Positions 27,412 to 36,123 of a stretch of DNA of 64,000 nucleotides are shown here, one piece after another (within the stretch, counting starts at the first letter, position 1; each line of letters begins with the position of its first letter). The notes under the pieces are model-generated. The model was not told where the DNA came from and made no database searches. It saw nothing but the letters and a program-made list of their open reading frames with translations. The translations under genes were made by a program, and so were the position numbers. The stretch is from Pseudomonas maioricensis (GTDB lineage: Bacteria; Pseudomonadota; Gammaproteobacteria; Pseudomonadales; Pseudomonadaceae): contig NZ_LOHG01000001.1 of NCBI RefSeq assembly GCF_022790535.1, forward strand, positions 499,067 to 563,066. The letters are read 5' to 3'.

Positions 27412-29214
27412 CTAAAACCAGGCTTCGTGCATGTTCAGGCATGTCCCGTCACGCGCTTCCAGGATCGCCAGCTCGTGATGACAACCGGGGATTTCCCAGG
27501 TCAGGAAGTAACGCGCAGCCTGAAGTTTCCCTTGGTAAAAATCCCTGTCTGCCGGGTTGCCCGTCGCCAGGCCCTGTTGTGCGTGTATCGCCTGCTCCAG
27601 CCAGCGCCAGCCAATCACGGTATGCCCGAAAACCTTGAGGTATAGCGCCGAATTGGCCAGGGTCGTGTTCACTTTCCCCAACGCCAGATCGCCCAGCAGA
27701 CCGAGGGTCACGGCTTGCAGGCGTGCCACCAGTTGCTCCAGTGGCTGGCGTAGTTCAGTCAGCGCTTCATGTGTCTGGGCACGTTGACTGGTATCGGCAA
27801 TCAGCCGCAGCAATTGCTTGAGGCCCGCGCCGCCATTCTGCGCCAGCTTGCGACCCAGCAGGTCCAGCGACTGAATACCGTTGGTGCCCTCGTGGATCGG
27901 GTTCAGGCGGTTGTCGCGGTAATGCTGCTCTACCGGATACTCCCGGGTGTAGCCATGCCCTCCTAGAATCTGGATCGCCAGCTCGTTGGCTTTCAGGCAG
28001 AACTCCGACGGCCAGGCTTTAACGATAGGCGTGAGCAAGTCCAGTAATTGTTGAGCCCACTGGCGAGCCTCTTCGGTTTCCCCAGTCGTGCTGTCGTCAA
28101 ATAGCCGAGCGGCGTATAGCCCCAGATCGAAAGCGCCTTCGACATAGGCTTTCTGGGTCAGCAGCATGCGTTTGACGTCGGCGTGCTGGATGATGGGCAC
28201 TGGCGCGCTTTCCGGGTTTTTGCTGTCTGGCAGCCGACCCTGTGGTCGCTCGCGAGCGTAGTCCAGCGAGTATAGATAGCCCGCGTAACCGAGCATGACA
28301 GCGCCCATACCGACGCCAATACGCGCCTCGTTCATCATCTGGAACATGCAGTTCAGGCCCTGATGAGGTTGACCCACCAGATAGCCGACGCACTGACCGT
28401 TATCACCGAAGTTAAGTGCTGTTGAAGTGGTGCCGCGCCAGCCCATCTTGTGGAACAGCCCGGCCAGAATCACATCGTTGCGGGGGCCGAGGCTGCCGTC
28501 ATCGTTGACGAGGAACTTGGGCACGATAAACAGCGAAATACCTTTCACACCGGCAGGTGCATCCGGCAGCTTGGCGAGCACCATGTGCACGATGTTTTCC
28601 GACAATTGATGATCGCCGCCGGAGATAAAAATCTTGTTGCCCCGCAGGCGATAGCTGCCATCTTCGTGGGGTTCCGCACGGGTGCGAATATCTGAAAGGG
28701 ATGAGCCAGCGTGGGGTTCGGTTAACGCCATAGTGCCGAAGAAACGGCCTTCGATCATCGGTTGCAGAAAGCGTCGTTTCTGCTCGTCACTGCCGAAGCT
28801 TTCAATCAAGTTTGCCGCGCCCATGGTCAGGAACGGATAAGCCGTAGAGCCTGCGTTAGCGGCCTGAAAATGTGCAAAACAGGCTTGGGATAACAGCGTC
28901 GGCAACTGCATGCCGCCGTCTTCAAAACTGCGTGTTGCATTCAGGAAACCTGCCTCGAGAAACGCATCAACGGCAGGTTTTACCTCGGGAATCAGAACCG
29001 CTTCGCCATTTTCATAGCGTGGCTCGTTTTCATCAGCTTTGCGGTTGTGGGGCGCGAAGTACTTCTCAGCGACGGTGCGCGCCGTGCCAATCGCGGCATC
29101 GAACGTCTCCCGATTGTGCTCGGCAAACCGTTTGCGTTGGGTCAGCGCTTCGGCATCCAGCACTTCATAAAGCTCGAACGCCAGATTGCGGGAACTGAGC
29201 AGCAACTCGGACAT
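27412..29214 (-). CDS. acyl-CoA dehydrogenase (long, ~600-residue type)
   Basis: A 600-residue FAD enzyme that oxidises an acyl-CoA to the 2-enoyl-CoA. Visible blocks: FGTMALTEPHAGSSLSDIRTRAE split over residues ~158-180 (substrate/FAD loop), GYTREYPVEQHYRDNRL and the catalytic-glutamate region HEGTNGIQSLDLLGRK, then the extra C-terminal domain of this class with the end motif 'GCHHELAILEARDGTCLNMHEAWF'-like (C-terminal tail, residues 577-600). Such proteins are encoded singly in Pseudomonas. The substrate is unknown. The ATG is preceded by AAAAGG. It stands alone, flanked by REP palindromes on both sides. Confidence 0.93.
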   Translation of the reverse strand: MSELLLSSRNLAFELYEVLDAEALTQRKRFAEHNRETFDAAIGTARTVAEKYFAPHNRKADENEPRYENGEAVLIPEVKPAVDAFLEAGFLNATRSFEDGGMQLPTLLSQACFAHFQAANAGSTAYPFLTMGAANLIESFGSDEQKRRFLQPMIEGRFFGTMALTEPHAGSSLSDIRTRAEPHEDGSYRLRGNKIFISGGDHQLSENIVHMVLAKLPDAPAGVKGISLFIVPKFLVNDDGSLGPRNDVILAGLFHKMGWRGTTSTALNFGDNGQCVGYLVGQPHQGLNCMFQMMNEARIGVGMGAVMLGYAGYLYSLDYARERPQGRLPDSKNPESAPVPIIQHADVKRMLLTQKAYVEGAFDLGLYAARLFDDSTTGETEEARQWAQQLLDLLTPIVKAWPSEFCLKANELAIQILGGHGYTREYPVEQHYRDNRLNPIHEGTNGIQSLDLLGRKLAQNGGAGLKQLLRLIADTSQRAQTHEALTELRQPLEQLVARLQAVTLGLLGDLALGKVNTTLANSALYLKVFGHTVIGWRWLEQAIHAQQGLATGNPADRDFYQGKLQAARYFLTWEIPGCHHELAILEARDGTCLNMHEAWF

Positions 29215-29566
29215 GACCCTGTACCTTTTTGTTGAAATAGGCTGAGTCTAGGCGCGCATATTTCGGCTGCACAGGATGATTGATTTGGGTGATGGTTGGG
29301 GAAAGCAACACGCGAGTCTGTTTGGGGCGTGCGCTGCTCATCGGCGATGCCAGCGTATCGAGAACAAGTTCGTTCTCATCAAAGAAACCAAATTAATGGA
29401 TTGAAATGCATCTTCTGTAGGAGCTGCCGAAGGCTGCGAAGCATTTCTCCCTGACACACCGCGATCGCAGCCTCCGGCAGCTCCTACAGGTCCAATGTTT
29501 GCTGTGAAACAGCGTCGCGTCAGATAGGAGGCAACTTGTTGCCGAGACGGCCTGTCTGGCTGGAAT
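29215..29566. other. gene-free stretch with a REP palindrome
   Basis: Holds the upstream region of the acyl-CoA dehydrogenase gene and a REPIN (29415-29489). I see no coding or RNA feature besides. Confidence 0.5.
29415..29489. repeat. REPIN (CTGCCGAAGGCTGCGA type)
   Basis: Between the acyl-CoA dehydrogenase start and the small protein gene. Confidence 0.9.
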
Positions 29567-29779
29567 TTATCGAGCTTCAACTCCCGCCAAAGAGCGATCC
29601 ACTTCGGTCCGGGCCATGCCGATCAGGTGAACGACGGAGAAGGCCAGGTCGCGCTTCGGGCCGTTGAGGCTGTCGCCGGATTCGTAGGCGGTCGCTGCTG
29701 CACAACGCAGCAGGTCGGAGATGTGGAGCAGGGATTGTTCAAGTGAGATTTGCGATGTGTCTGGCGTTACTTTTGTCAT
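29567..29779 (-). CDS. small DUF3077/DUF6124-like Pseudomonas protein
   Basis: A 70-residue soluble protein: ISLEQSLLHISDLLRCAAAT, then ESGDSLNGPKRDLAFSVVHL and IGMARTEVDRSLAG, two amphipathic helices. This size and pattern match short Pseudomonas-specific DUF3077/DUF6124-type proteins of unknown function; which of the two families fits best I cannot tell. ATG 29779 is preceded by AGAGGT 8 bases upstream, so the longer in-frame start is rejected. The leader contains a conserved-looking folded RNA (29836-29975), which suggests control at the RNA level. Confidence 0.75.
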   Translation of the reverse strand: MTKVTPDTSQISLEQSLLHISDLLRCAAATAYESGDSLNGPKRDLAFSVVHLIGMARTEVDRSLAGVEAR

Positions 29780-29835
29780 GGTGAGTACCTCTTTGGGGCC
29801 ACCTTTCAAACGCCGCTAAACGAATGAGGGTGGCG

Positions 29836-29975
29836 GCTTTGTCGCGGGTTAGCAGACCGGGTACCCACCAAAACCGGCGCGCCCGAAGGCGCCCCGCGCA
29901 AAGCCGCCATAAACGGTGTTGTTGCGCGGTGGATACGGCAGGCTGCTAAACCCGATCACTGATGAGCAGTGACCG
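29836..29975 (-). ncRNA. structured leader RNA candidate, C4-antisense-RNA-like
   Basis: On the minus strand the outer stem pairs CGGGTTTAGCAG with CTGCTAACCCG (29943-29954 with 29845-29855, one bulge). Inside are a perfect 8-base stem CCGCGCAA/TTGCGCGG (29894-29901 with 29922-29929) and a CGCC-TTCG-GGCG hairpin with a UUCG tetraloop. Just upstream lies TCACTG..CAGTGA (29957-29973). The fold is what the sequence shows; the likeness to the C4 antisense RNA family of phages P1/P7 and proteobacteria is from memory and uncertain. It ends about 60 bases before the small protein's ATG. Confidence 0.5.
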
Positions 29976-30062
29976 ACGCAGCCTAAAGAGACAAAAACAC
30001 CCACGCAACGGGGTCAGGAGTCTCTAGGAAGTTTCACGCAGAAGAAAGGGAGAAGCCTGTCG

Positions 30063-30088
30063 GAAACGCCCATTTTACAGGGCGTTTC
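30063..30088. terminator. hairpin, possible terminator
   Basis: Perfect inverted repeat GAAACGCCC (30063-30071) and GGGCGTTTC (30080-30088) with an 8-base loop. A long uridine run is lacking on either strand, so termination is uncertain. Confidence 0.4.
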
Positions 30089-30146
30089 GTTAGCGAAAGT
30101 AACCGGGTTGCTGTGGGATCCAAGACATCTGATTGAAATACCATCC

Positions 30147-30236
30147 CTGTGGGAGCCGGGCTTGCCCGCGATAAGGGCACCGCTATCTAAACTAAACCGC
30201 TTCCAGCCTTATCGCGGGCAAGCCCGGCTCCCACAG
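30147..30236. repeat. REPIN (GTGGGAGCCGGGCTTGCCCGCGATAAG type)
   Basis: Long arms of 27 bases; downstream of the delta-60 gene. Confidence 0.9.
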
Positions 30237-30294
30237 ATTCAGTGGGACCCGCTAGCCATCCGGCCTGGGTGCGCCCGTAGCGGTCAGTCAGGTC

Positions 30295-31446
30295 TTACGC
30301 CAGCAACCTCAGTAGCGTTGTGATCGACCCGGATGTTCCGCCAATGAGAATCTTGCCGTCAGGCTGAACCATCACGCCTTTGACGAAGCCGATCTGGTCA
30401 TTGGTAAACGTGATTGATCCGGTCCCTTCGTTGCCGAACTCGATGTCCAGCAAGCCATCAGGCAGGTAGCGGGTTAGCAGGTTGCCAGTCATCACGCCGC
30501 GATTAACCACTAGGATTCTGCCGTCAGCGTGCAGTGTCATGTCTTCGCCAACTTCGCCCGGGATGCGAACGGGTTCGCCGCGATTGAATGTCGGGTCGAT
30601 TCGCCCGGCGGCGGTCAAACGAATCATGTGGCTGGCCGCGCCGATCTCGGAGCCTGAGTCGTTAATCAACGCAAGGACTTTGCCATCAGGCAGGTCAATC
30701 ACCCTGCGGCAAGAGTTGTAACGGGCATCCACCATCCTGACCCTGTACACACCACCCTCGGCAAAGCCTTGATCGAGTTCGCCTGTACGGGTCATGCGCA
30801 GTATATAACCGTCATTGCCTACTTCACCGGCCAGATAAAACGAGTCATCAGCACTGCGCACCATGTGCAAGGTAGATACATAACTATTGCCCGTCAGGAA
30901 AGTTGCCTTGCCATCGATGCCGAAATAAGGTTCGTCTGTTTCGTAGTTGCGGCAATAAATAACACCCCCGTTACGGTCGGAGCTGGCCAATAAGACGGCT
31001 TCACCCATACCCAGTAGTCGCGGAGTGGAGTATTGCGGACCCTCGGCCAGATCCATGACGTACATCAGTCGCCCTTCAGGGTCATATCGGAGGAGCGGAA
31101 GTTGTTGGGACGCTGAACCGGTGATGAAGAATGATCCATTGTTCAGCCTGGCGAAACCGCTGGCGCTCTGTGCGAGGACATTCGGTGGTGCGATGGTAAG
31201 GCCGTCCTGCCTGTCGCCGAAGCGGGTGTCGAAGTTACCGTTGAGGTAAAGGGAGGCAACACCCGGGATAGGCGAGTTTGGTGTCTCGCGTTCGTAGGCC
31301 CCATAGATCATCAAACGCAGGCCGGATGCATCCATGGCCAGGTTCGACAAGTCATTACGAAAGTTGCCCGGTGGGCGGACATCAAGTTTCCCATTGATAC
31401 CAAAGGCAGGATCAAACTCAGTTCTTTGATTGTGTAAGATTGTCAT
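30295..31446 (-). CDS. delta-60 repeat (beta-propeller-like) protein
   Basis: A 383-residue protein of repeated ~55-60-residue units with the delta-60 consensus 'RLxxDGxLDxxFGxxG ... xxDGKILVGG'. Visible copies: FDPAFGINGKLDV, NGNFDTRFGDRQDG, YFGIDGKATF, TRTGELDQGFAEGG, AAGRIDPTFNRGEP, PDGLLDIEFGNEGTG and VQPDGKILIGGTSG. There is no signal peptide or membrane helix. The family is predicted to form propellers, often in exported proteins of plant/soil bacteria; function unknown. The upstream 260 bases are AT-rich, and start is ATG 31446. It is monocistronic and convergent to nothing; a REPIN follows it. Confidence 0.85.
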   Translation of the reverse strand: MTILHNQRTEFDPAFGINGKLDVRPPGNFRNDLSNLAMDASGLRLMIYGAYERETPNSPIPGVASLYLNGNFDTRFGDRQDGLTIAPPNVLAQSASGFARLNNGSFFITGSASQQLPLLRYDPEGRLMYVMDLAEGPQYSTPRLLGMGEAVLLASSDRNGGVIYCRNYETDEPYFGIDGKATFLTGNSYVSTLHMVRSADDSFYLAGEVGNDGYILRMTRTGELDQGFAEGGVYRVRMVDARYNSCRRVIDLPDGKVLALINDSGSEIGAASHMIRLTAAGRIDPTFNRGEPVRIPGEVGEDMTLHADGRILVVNRGVMTGNLLTRYLPDGLLDIEFGNEGTGSITFTNDQIGFVKGVMVQPDGKILIGGTSGSITTLLRLLA

Positions 31447-31668
31447 TCTCTAATCTCTGATTGCGTTAATTATATAGTTTTCGAAAGATGAATTAATCAG
31501 TCGATAGGGGCGTTTAATCACAGAGTATTAGAGAGTGCAATGAATTTTTAATGTCGCATCGCAGCCGTATGGGTGAGGTATATAGTGCAATTATATGGGG
31601 TGGTTTAAATCTGTTTTTATAGCGAATCAATAAGTGGCTTAGTTGTCAAGATTTTAAAATCATGGCAA

Positions 31669-31697
31669 TAAAAAAGAGAGCCGAAGCTCTCTTTTTT
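31669..31697 (-). terminator. rho-independent terminator of putA
   Basis: On the minus strand AGAGAGC-TTCG-GCTCTCT followed by TTTTT lies 17-45 bases past the putA stop. The stem is flanked by A and T runs, so it may work both ways. Confidence 0.85.
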
Positions 31698-31713
31698 AAA
31701 TCCCGGCCAACCA

Positions 31714-34700
31714 TCAACCGATGGTCATCAAGCTCGCATTACCACCCGCAGCGGCAGTGTTGACGCTGAGTGCGCGCTCAATCACCAGGCGCTCCAGTGC
31801 TACGTTGGTTTCGCCATGGGACAGCCCGTTGACGCCAACGATGGCGCCCGGACGCTGGGCCACTTGCTCGCAAACAGCGCGCAGTTGATCCGAGTCGCCG
31901 TGGTGCAGAACGGCATCGATCAGCACCTCGTCTTTCGTCCAGTCGGCCACCAGCTTGATGCGCGCCTGTACTTCTTTCGGCAGGCGGGCACGCAGTGGTT
32001 TGCTCAACGCGTTGTCCGGCCAGACTGCGCTGCTACCCACGGCCAGAACGGCAGCCAGTTGAATAAGCAGGTCGCTTTCCGCTTCAGCAAGGCAGAGCAC
32101 GTGTTCACGCGGCAGGATGCTGTAGCTGTTGCGCTCGCCGGTAGGGCCTGCCAGCAGGCGAGTCACGCCGCTTTGCGATTGCACGGCGAACTGGCTGCAG
32201 AGCTGATCCAGCTCGGCTTGCTGATTGCTGGTTGCCCAGGTTTTCAGAGCCTGCAACGGCTGGCTCAAGGCATCGCGCATGCGGGTGTCGGGTGCCGCCA
32301 ACGCATCGCCACGCACGAACGATTGCTCGATGGCGTCGACCGGGCGGGTCGAAAGCAGGCGATACAGATACAGCGGACCACCGGCTTTCGGCCCTGTGCC
32401 CGACAGACCTTCGCCGCCGAACGGTTGCACACCTACTACAGCACCGACGATGTTGCGGTTAACGTAAACGTTGCCCGCGTTAACGTTGTCGATGACCTTG
32501 GCGATGGTCTCGTCGATGCGGGTATGCACGCCGAGCGTCAGGCCGTAACCGGAGGCGTTGATCTGACCGATCAACTGGTCCAGTTCCTTGCGCTTGTAAC
32601 GGACCACGTGCAGCACCGGGCCGAAGATTTCACGCTGCAACTCGTCAAAGCTTTCGAGTTCGATCAGCGTCGGCATCACATAAGTACCGCGCTTGATTTC
32701 GTCGCTGTCGGCGATTGCAACCTGATAGACCGTGCGGCCTTTGTCGCGCATGCCTTGAATGTGTTTATCAATGCCCGCCTTGGCTTCGGCATCGATCACC
32801 GGGCCGATGTCTACAGACAAACGCTCCGGGTTGCCGAGACGGCATTCAGCCATGGCGCCCTTGAGCATTTCGATGACGCGGTCGGCGGAGTCTTCCTGCA
32901 AGCAAAGTACGCGCAGGGCAGAGCAACGTTGACCGGCGCTGTCGAAAGCTGAGGACACGACGTCGATGACCACTTGTTCTGTGAGCGCCGAGGAATCGAC
33001 GATCATTGCGTTCTGGCCACCGGTTTCCGCGATCAGCGGGATCGGGCGACCTTGAGCGTCAAGGCGACCGGCAATGTTGCGTTGCAGCAGGCGAGCGACT
33101 TCAGTGGAGCCGGTGAACATGACGCCTTTGACCCGATCGTCACCGACCAGACGCGCGCCGACAGTTTCGCCGCGTCCTGGCAGCAATTGCAGGACGCCTT
33201 CCGGAATGCCGGCTTCGAGCAAAATACGAACGGCTTGAGCGGCAACCAGTGGCGTTTGTTCAGCTGGTTTGGCCAGTACCGGGTTACCTGCAGCGAGCGC
33301 AGCAGCGACCTGACCGCTAAAAATTGCCAGCGGGAAGTTCCACGGGCTGATACACACCACCGGCCCCAGTGGGCGATGAGCGTCATTGCTGAAATCGTTA
33401 CGTGCCTGCACAGCGTAGTAACGCAGGAAGTCCACTGCTTCGCGGACTTCAGCGATAGCGTTGGCGAAAGTTTTGCCTGCTTCGCGAGCCAGCAGGCCCA
33501 TCAAAGGCTGGATTTCAGCTTCCATCAGGTCGGCGGCACGCTCCAGAATCGCAGCGCGTTCAGCCGGTGGAGTGGCTTGCCAGATCGGGCCGGAACTCAG
33601 GGCGCAGAGCAGGGCGTTGTCGACATCTTCCAGGCTGGCTTCCTGCACTTGTCCGACCACGTCACGCAGGTCAGACGGGTTAAGCAGCGGGGTGAAAGCG
33701 CCTTCACTGGCCGGGCAACCGAGCATTGGTGCGGCCTTCCAATCGTTGTGCGCGGTGGCCAACAAGGCTGAAGACAACGAGCCGAGACGATGTTCGTTGG
33801 CCAGGTCGATACCGCTGGAGTTGGCGCGCTCGGCACCATACAGATCACGCGGCAATGGAATACGCGGGTGCGGCAGGCCGAAGCCGCCTTCCTGAGTCGC
33901 CATGCGCTCGATGCTGGCCACTGGGTCAGCCACCAGCTCCTGAATGGAGATGGACTGATCGGCAATACGGTTGACGAAGGAGGTGTTCGCACCGTTTTCC
34001 AGCAGGCGGCGCACCAGATAAGCCAGCAATGTTTCGTGGGTGCCCACCGGGGCGTACACGCGGCACGGTCGGTTCAGCTTGCCATCGGCAACCTTGCCCA
34101 CGACTTGCTCGTAAAGCGGTTCGCCCATGCCGTGCAGGCACTGGAATTCGTACTGGCCGGGGTAATAGTTCTGACCGGCGATATGGTAAATGGCCGACAG
34201 CGTATGCGCGTTGTGTGTGGCGAATTGCGGATAGATGACTTCCGGCACCGACAGCAGTTTGCGTGCACAGGCAATGTAGGAAACGTCGGTGTACACCTTG
34301 CGGGTGTAGACCGGATAGCCTTCCAGCCCCTCAACTTGGGCGCGCTTGATTTCGCTGTCCCAGTAAGCGCCTTTCACCAGGCGAATCATCAGGCGGTGGC
34401 GGCTGCGTCGAGCCAGATCGATCACATAGTCGATCACATACGGGCAACGCTTCTGGTAAGCCTGGATCACGAAGCCAATACCGTTCCAGCCGGTCAGTTG
34501 CGGCTCGAAGCACAGGCGTTCAAGCAGGTCCAGCGACAGCTCGAGACGGTCGGCTTCTTCGGCGTCGATGTTCAGGCCGATGTCGTATTGCTTGGCCAGC
34601 AGGGTCAGCGACAGCAGGCGTGGATACAGCTCTTCCATCACGCGCTCGTACTGGGCGCGGCTGTAGCGGGGGTGCAATGCCGAGAGCTTGATGGAGATGC

Positions 34701-35667
34701 CCGGGCCTTCGTAGATTCCACGGCCGTGGGAGGCTTTGCCGATGGAGTGGATCGCCTGCTCGTACGAGGCCAGGTATTTTTGTGCGTCATGTTCGGTGAG
34801 TGCAGCTTCACCGAGCATGTCGTAGGAGTAGCGGAAGCCTTTGGCTTCGAAGCGGCTGGCGTTGGCCAATGCTTCGCCGATGGTTTCACCGGTGACGAAT
34901 TGTTCGCCCATCAGGCGCATGGCCATGTCCACGCCTTTGCGGATCATGGGCTCGCCGCTTTTGCCGATGATCCGGCTCAGGGACGATGTCAGCCCGGCTT
35001 CGTTATGGGTCGAGACCAGTTTCCCGGTCAGCAGCAGACCCCAGGTTGCAGCATTCACGAACAGCGACGGGCTGTTGCCCAAGTGCGGCTGCCAGTTGCC
35101 GGTGCTGATCTTGTCGCGGATCAATGCGTCGCGGGTGCCTTTGTCCGGAATGCGCAGCAGCGCTTCGGCCAGGCACATCAGGGCTACGCCTTCCTGGGAC
35201 GACAGGGAGAATTCCTGCAGCAGCCCCTGAACGATGCCAGCACGGCCGCCAGCGCTCTTCTGGTTACGCAGCTTTTCGGCGATGGTCGCGGCCAGTTTGT
35301 TGGTCGCTTCAGCCATTGGCACAGGCAGGCGCGCCTGCTCGATGAGCATCGGCACCACTTCCGGTTCCGGTCGGCGATAGGCCGCAGTAATTGCAGCGCG
35401 CAGTACTGATTGCGGGAGGATGCTTTCCGCGAACTCGAGGAAGCACTGGTGCGTCGTGTCCACTGGCAATTCGCCGTGGTCATCGCCGTCTTTGCCAGCC
35501 GTGCCATTGAGTTCGGAAAGGGTTGCACCACCTTCGAGCTTTTCCAGGTAATTGAAAATCGCCTGTTTGATGAGCCAGTGCGGAGTCCGGTCGATGGACT
35601 GAGCGGCTACTTTCAATCGCTCGCGGGTCGGGTCGTCAAGTTTGACACCCAGGGTGGTGGTCGCCAT
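31714..35667 (-). CDS. putA: bifunctional proline dehydrogenase / L-glutamate gamma-semialdehyde dehydrogenase PutA
   Basis: A 1317-residue trifunctional PutA. Residues 1-47 are a ribbon-helix-helix DNA-binding domain (TTLGVKLDDPTRERLKVAAQ). A FAD proline dehydrogenase barrel follows (ISIKLSALHPRYSRAQYERV around residues 320-345, LMIRLVKGAYWDSEIKRAQ), then the aldehyde dehydrogenase with PWNFPLAIFSGQVAAALAAG, IAETGGQNAMIV (catalytic Glu) and SAGQRCSALRVL (catalytic Cys), and a C-terminal domain. It turns proline into glutamate at the membrane and represses its own gene and putP when proline is absent. The divergent putP and operators in between support this. Confidence 0.98.
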   Translation of the reverse strand: MATTTLGVKLDDPTRERLKVAAQSIDRTPHWLIKQAIFNYLEKLEGGATLSELNGTAGKDGDDHGELPVDTTHQCFLEFAESILPQSVLRAAITAAYRRPEPEVVPMLIEQARLPVPMAEATNKLAATIAEKLRNQKSAGGRAGIVQGLLQEFSLSSQEGVALMCLAEALLRIPDKGTRDALIRDKISTGNWQPHLGNSPSLFVNAATWGLLLTGKLVSTHNEAGLTSSLSRIIGKSGEPMIRKGVDMAMRLMGEQFVTGETIGEALANASRFEAKGFRYSYDMLGEAALTEHDAQKYLASYEQAIHSIGKASHGRGIYEGPGISIKLSALHPRYSRAQYERVMEELYPRLLSLTLLAKQYDIGLNIDAEEADRLELSLDLLERLCFEPQLTGWNGIGFVIQAYQKRCPYVIDYVIDLARRSRHRLMIRLVKGAYWDSEIKRAQVEGLEGYPVYTRKVYTDVSYIACARKLLSVPEVIYPQFATHNAHTLSAIYHIAGQNYYPGQYEFQCLHGMGEPLYEQVVGKVADGKLNRPCRVYAPVGTHETLLAYLVRRLLENGANTSFVNRIADQSISIQELVADPVASIERMATQEGGFGLPHPRIPLPRDLYGAERANSSGIDLANEHRLGSLSSALLATAHNDWKAAPMLGCPASEGAFTPLLNPSDLRDVVGQVQEASLEDVDNALLCALSSGPIWQATPPAERAAILERAADLMEAEIQPLMGLLAREAGKTFANAIAEVREAVDFLRYYAVQARNDFSNDAHRPLGPVVCISPWNFPLAIFSGQVAAALAAGNPVLAKPAEQTPLVAAQAVRILLEAGIPEGVLQLLPGRGETVGARLVGDDRVKGVMFTGSTEVARLLQRNIAGRLDAQGRPIPLIAETGGQNAMIVDSSALTEQVVIDVVSSAFDSAGQRCSALRVLCLQEDSADRVIEMLKGAMAECRLGNPERLSVDIGPVIDAEAKAGIDKHIQGMRDKGRTVYQVAIADSDEIKRGTYVMPTLIELESFDELQREIFGPVLHVVRYKRKELDQLIGQINASGYGLTLGVHTRIDETIAKVIDNVNAGNVYVNRNIVGAVVGVQPFGGEGLSGTGPKAGGPLYLYRLLSTRPVDAIEQSFVRGDALAAPDTRMRDALSQPLQALKTWATSNQQAELDQLCSQFAVQSQSGVTRLLAGPTGERNSYSILPREHVLCLAEAESDLLIQLAAVLAVGSSAVWPDNALSKPLRARLPKEVQARIKLVADWTKDEVLIDAVLHHGDSDQLRAVCEQVAQRPGAIVGVNGLSHGETNVALERLVIERALSVNTAAAGGNASLMTIG

Positions 35668-36123
35668 GTGCTGTCCTCATCATGCCACTGCAATGTGGCC
35701 TTGGTTGTCGGACAAGATTAGCCATGAGCAGGTCGAGGTGCAACCGGGTGCAACCCTTTTTTTACTGAATATTTTCGCGGCCTGCCAGCCGGTCCTGGTT
35801 CGATGTTCTGTGGTGCACAACTGCAGTGCCGATGTTCGGACGAAAGGAGACTCACGCTCTGGAACGGGGCAAACTTCGCAAAAAAACGAGCAGCGATGAC
35901 GTTGAGGTGCAACTTTTTGGCCGTAAATGGGTTGCACCGCTGATGAGTTGTTGAATAGGATGCGTCGCGATGTCGCATGTGCGACCAAGAATTGTTCTCG
36001 CGGGACCGGCTTCGGCTGGGAGTGGGGCCAGAAAATCTGCCGCTTTCTTTCTGCGCCTTGGTTATTAATCTCCCGGTCAAAGTCGACCTCGCTAAATAAA
36101 AACAATGCCAAGGCGAAATACCA
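35668..36123. promoter_or_regulatory. put control region between putA and putP, with four GTTGCA-type operators
   Basis: A 456-base divergent intergenic region. TGCAAC/GTTGCA, the hexamer bound by the RHH domain of E. coli PutA, occurs at 35739-35744, 35749-35754 (same orientation, 10 bases apart, one helical turn), 35908-35913 and 35931-35936 (inverted pair). All four sit in a longer GGTGCAAC(C)/GGTTGCACC context. I see no genuine gene here although frames are open. Confidence 0.75.

Larger units (their letters stand above)
29780..30294. other. gene-free stretch: folded leader, hairpins and REP palindrome
   Basis: From left to right: the leader of the small protein gene, the structured-RNA candidate (29836-29975), a perfect 9-base hairpin GAAACGCCC/GGGCGTTTC (30063-30071 with 30080-30088, 8-base loop), and a REPIN (30147-30236). 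No protein gene is seen. Confidence 0.6.

Noticed and set aside
33790..35409. Long open frame antisense to putA (539 codons)
   Set aside because: It lies wholly inside putA, has no recognisable domain, and such antisense frames are expected in GC-rich DNA; putA is beyond doubt.
35680..36111. Open frame of 143 codons in the putA-putP gap
   Set aside because: Composition is not protein-like, and it covers the operator sites; treated as regulatory DNA.
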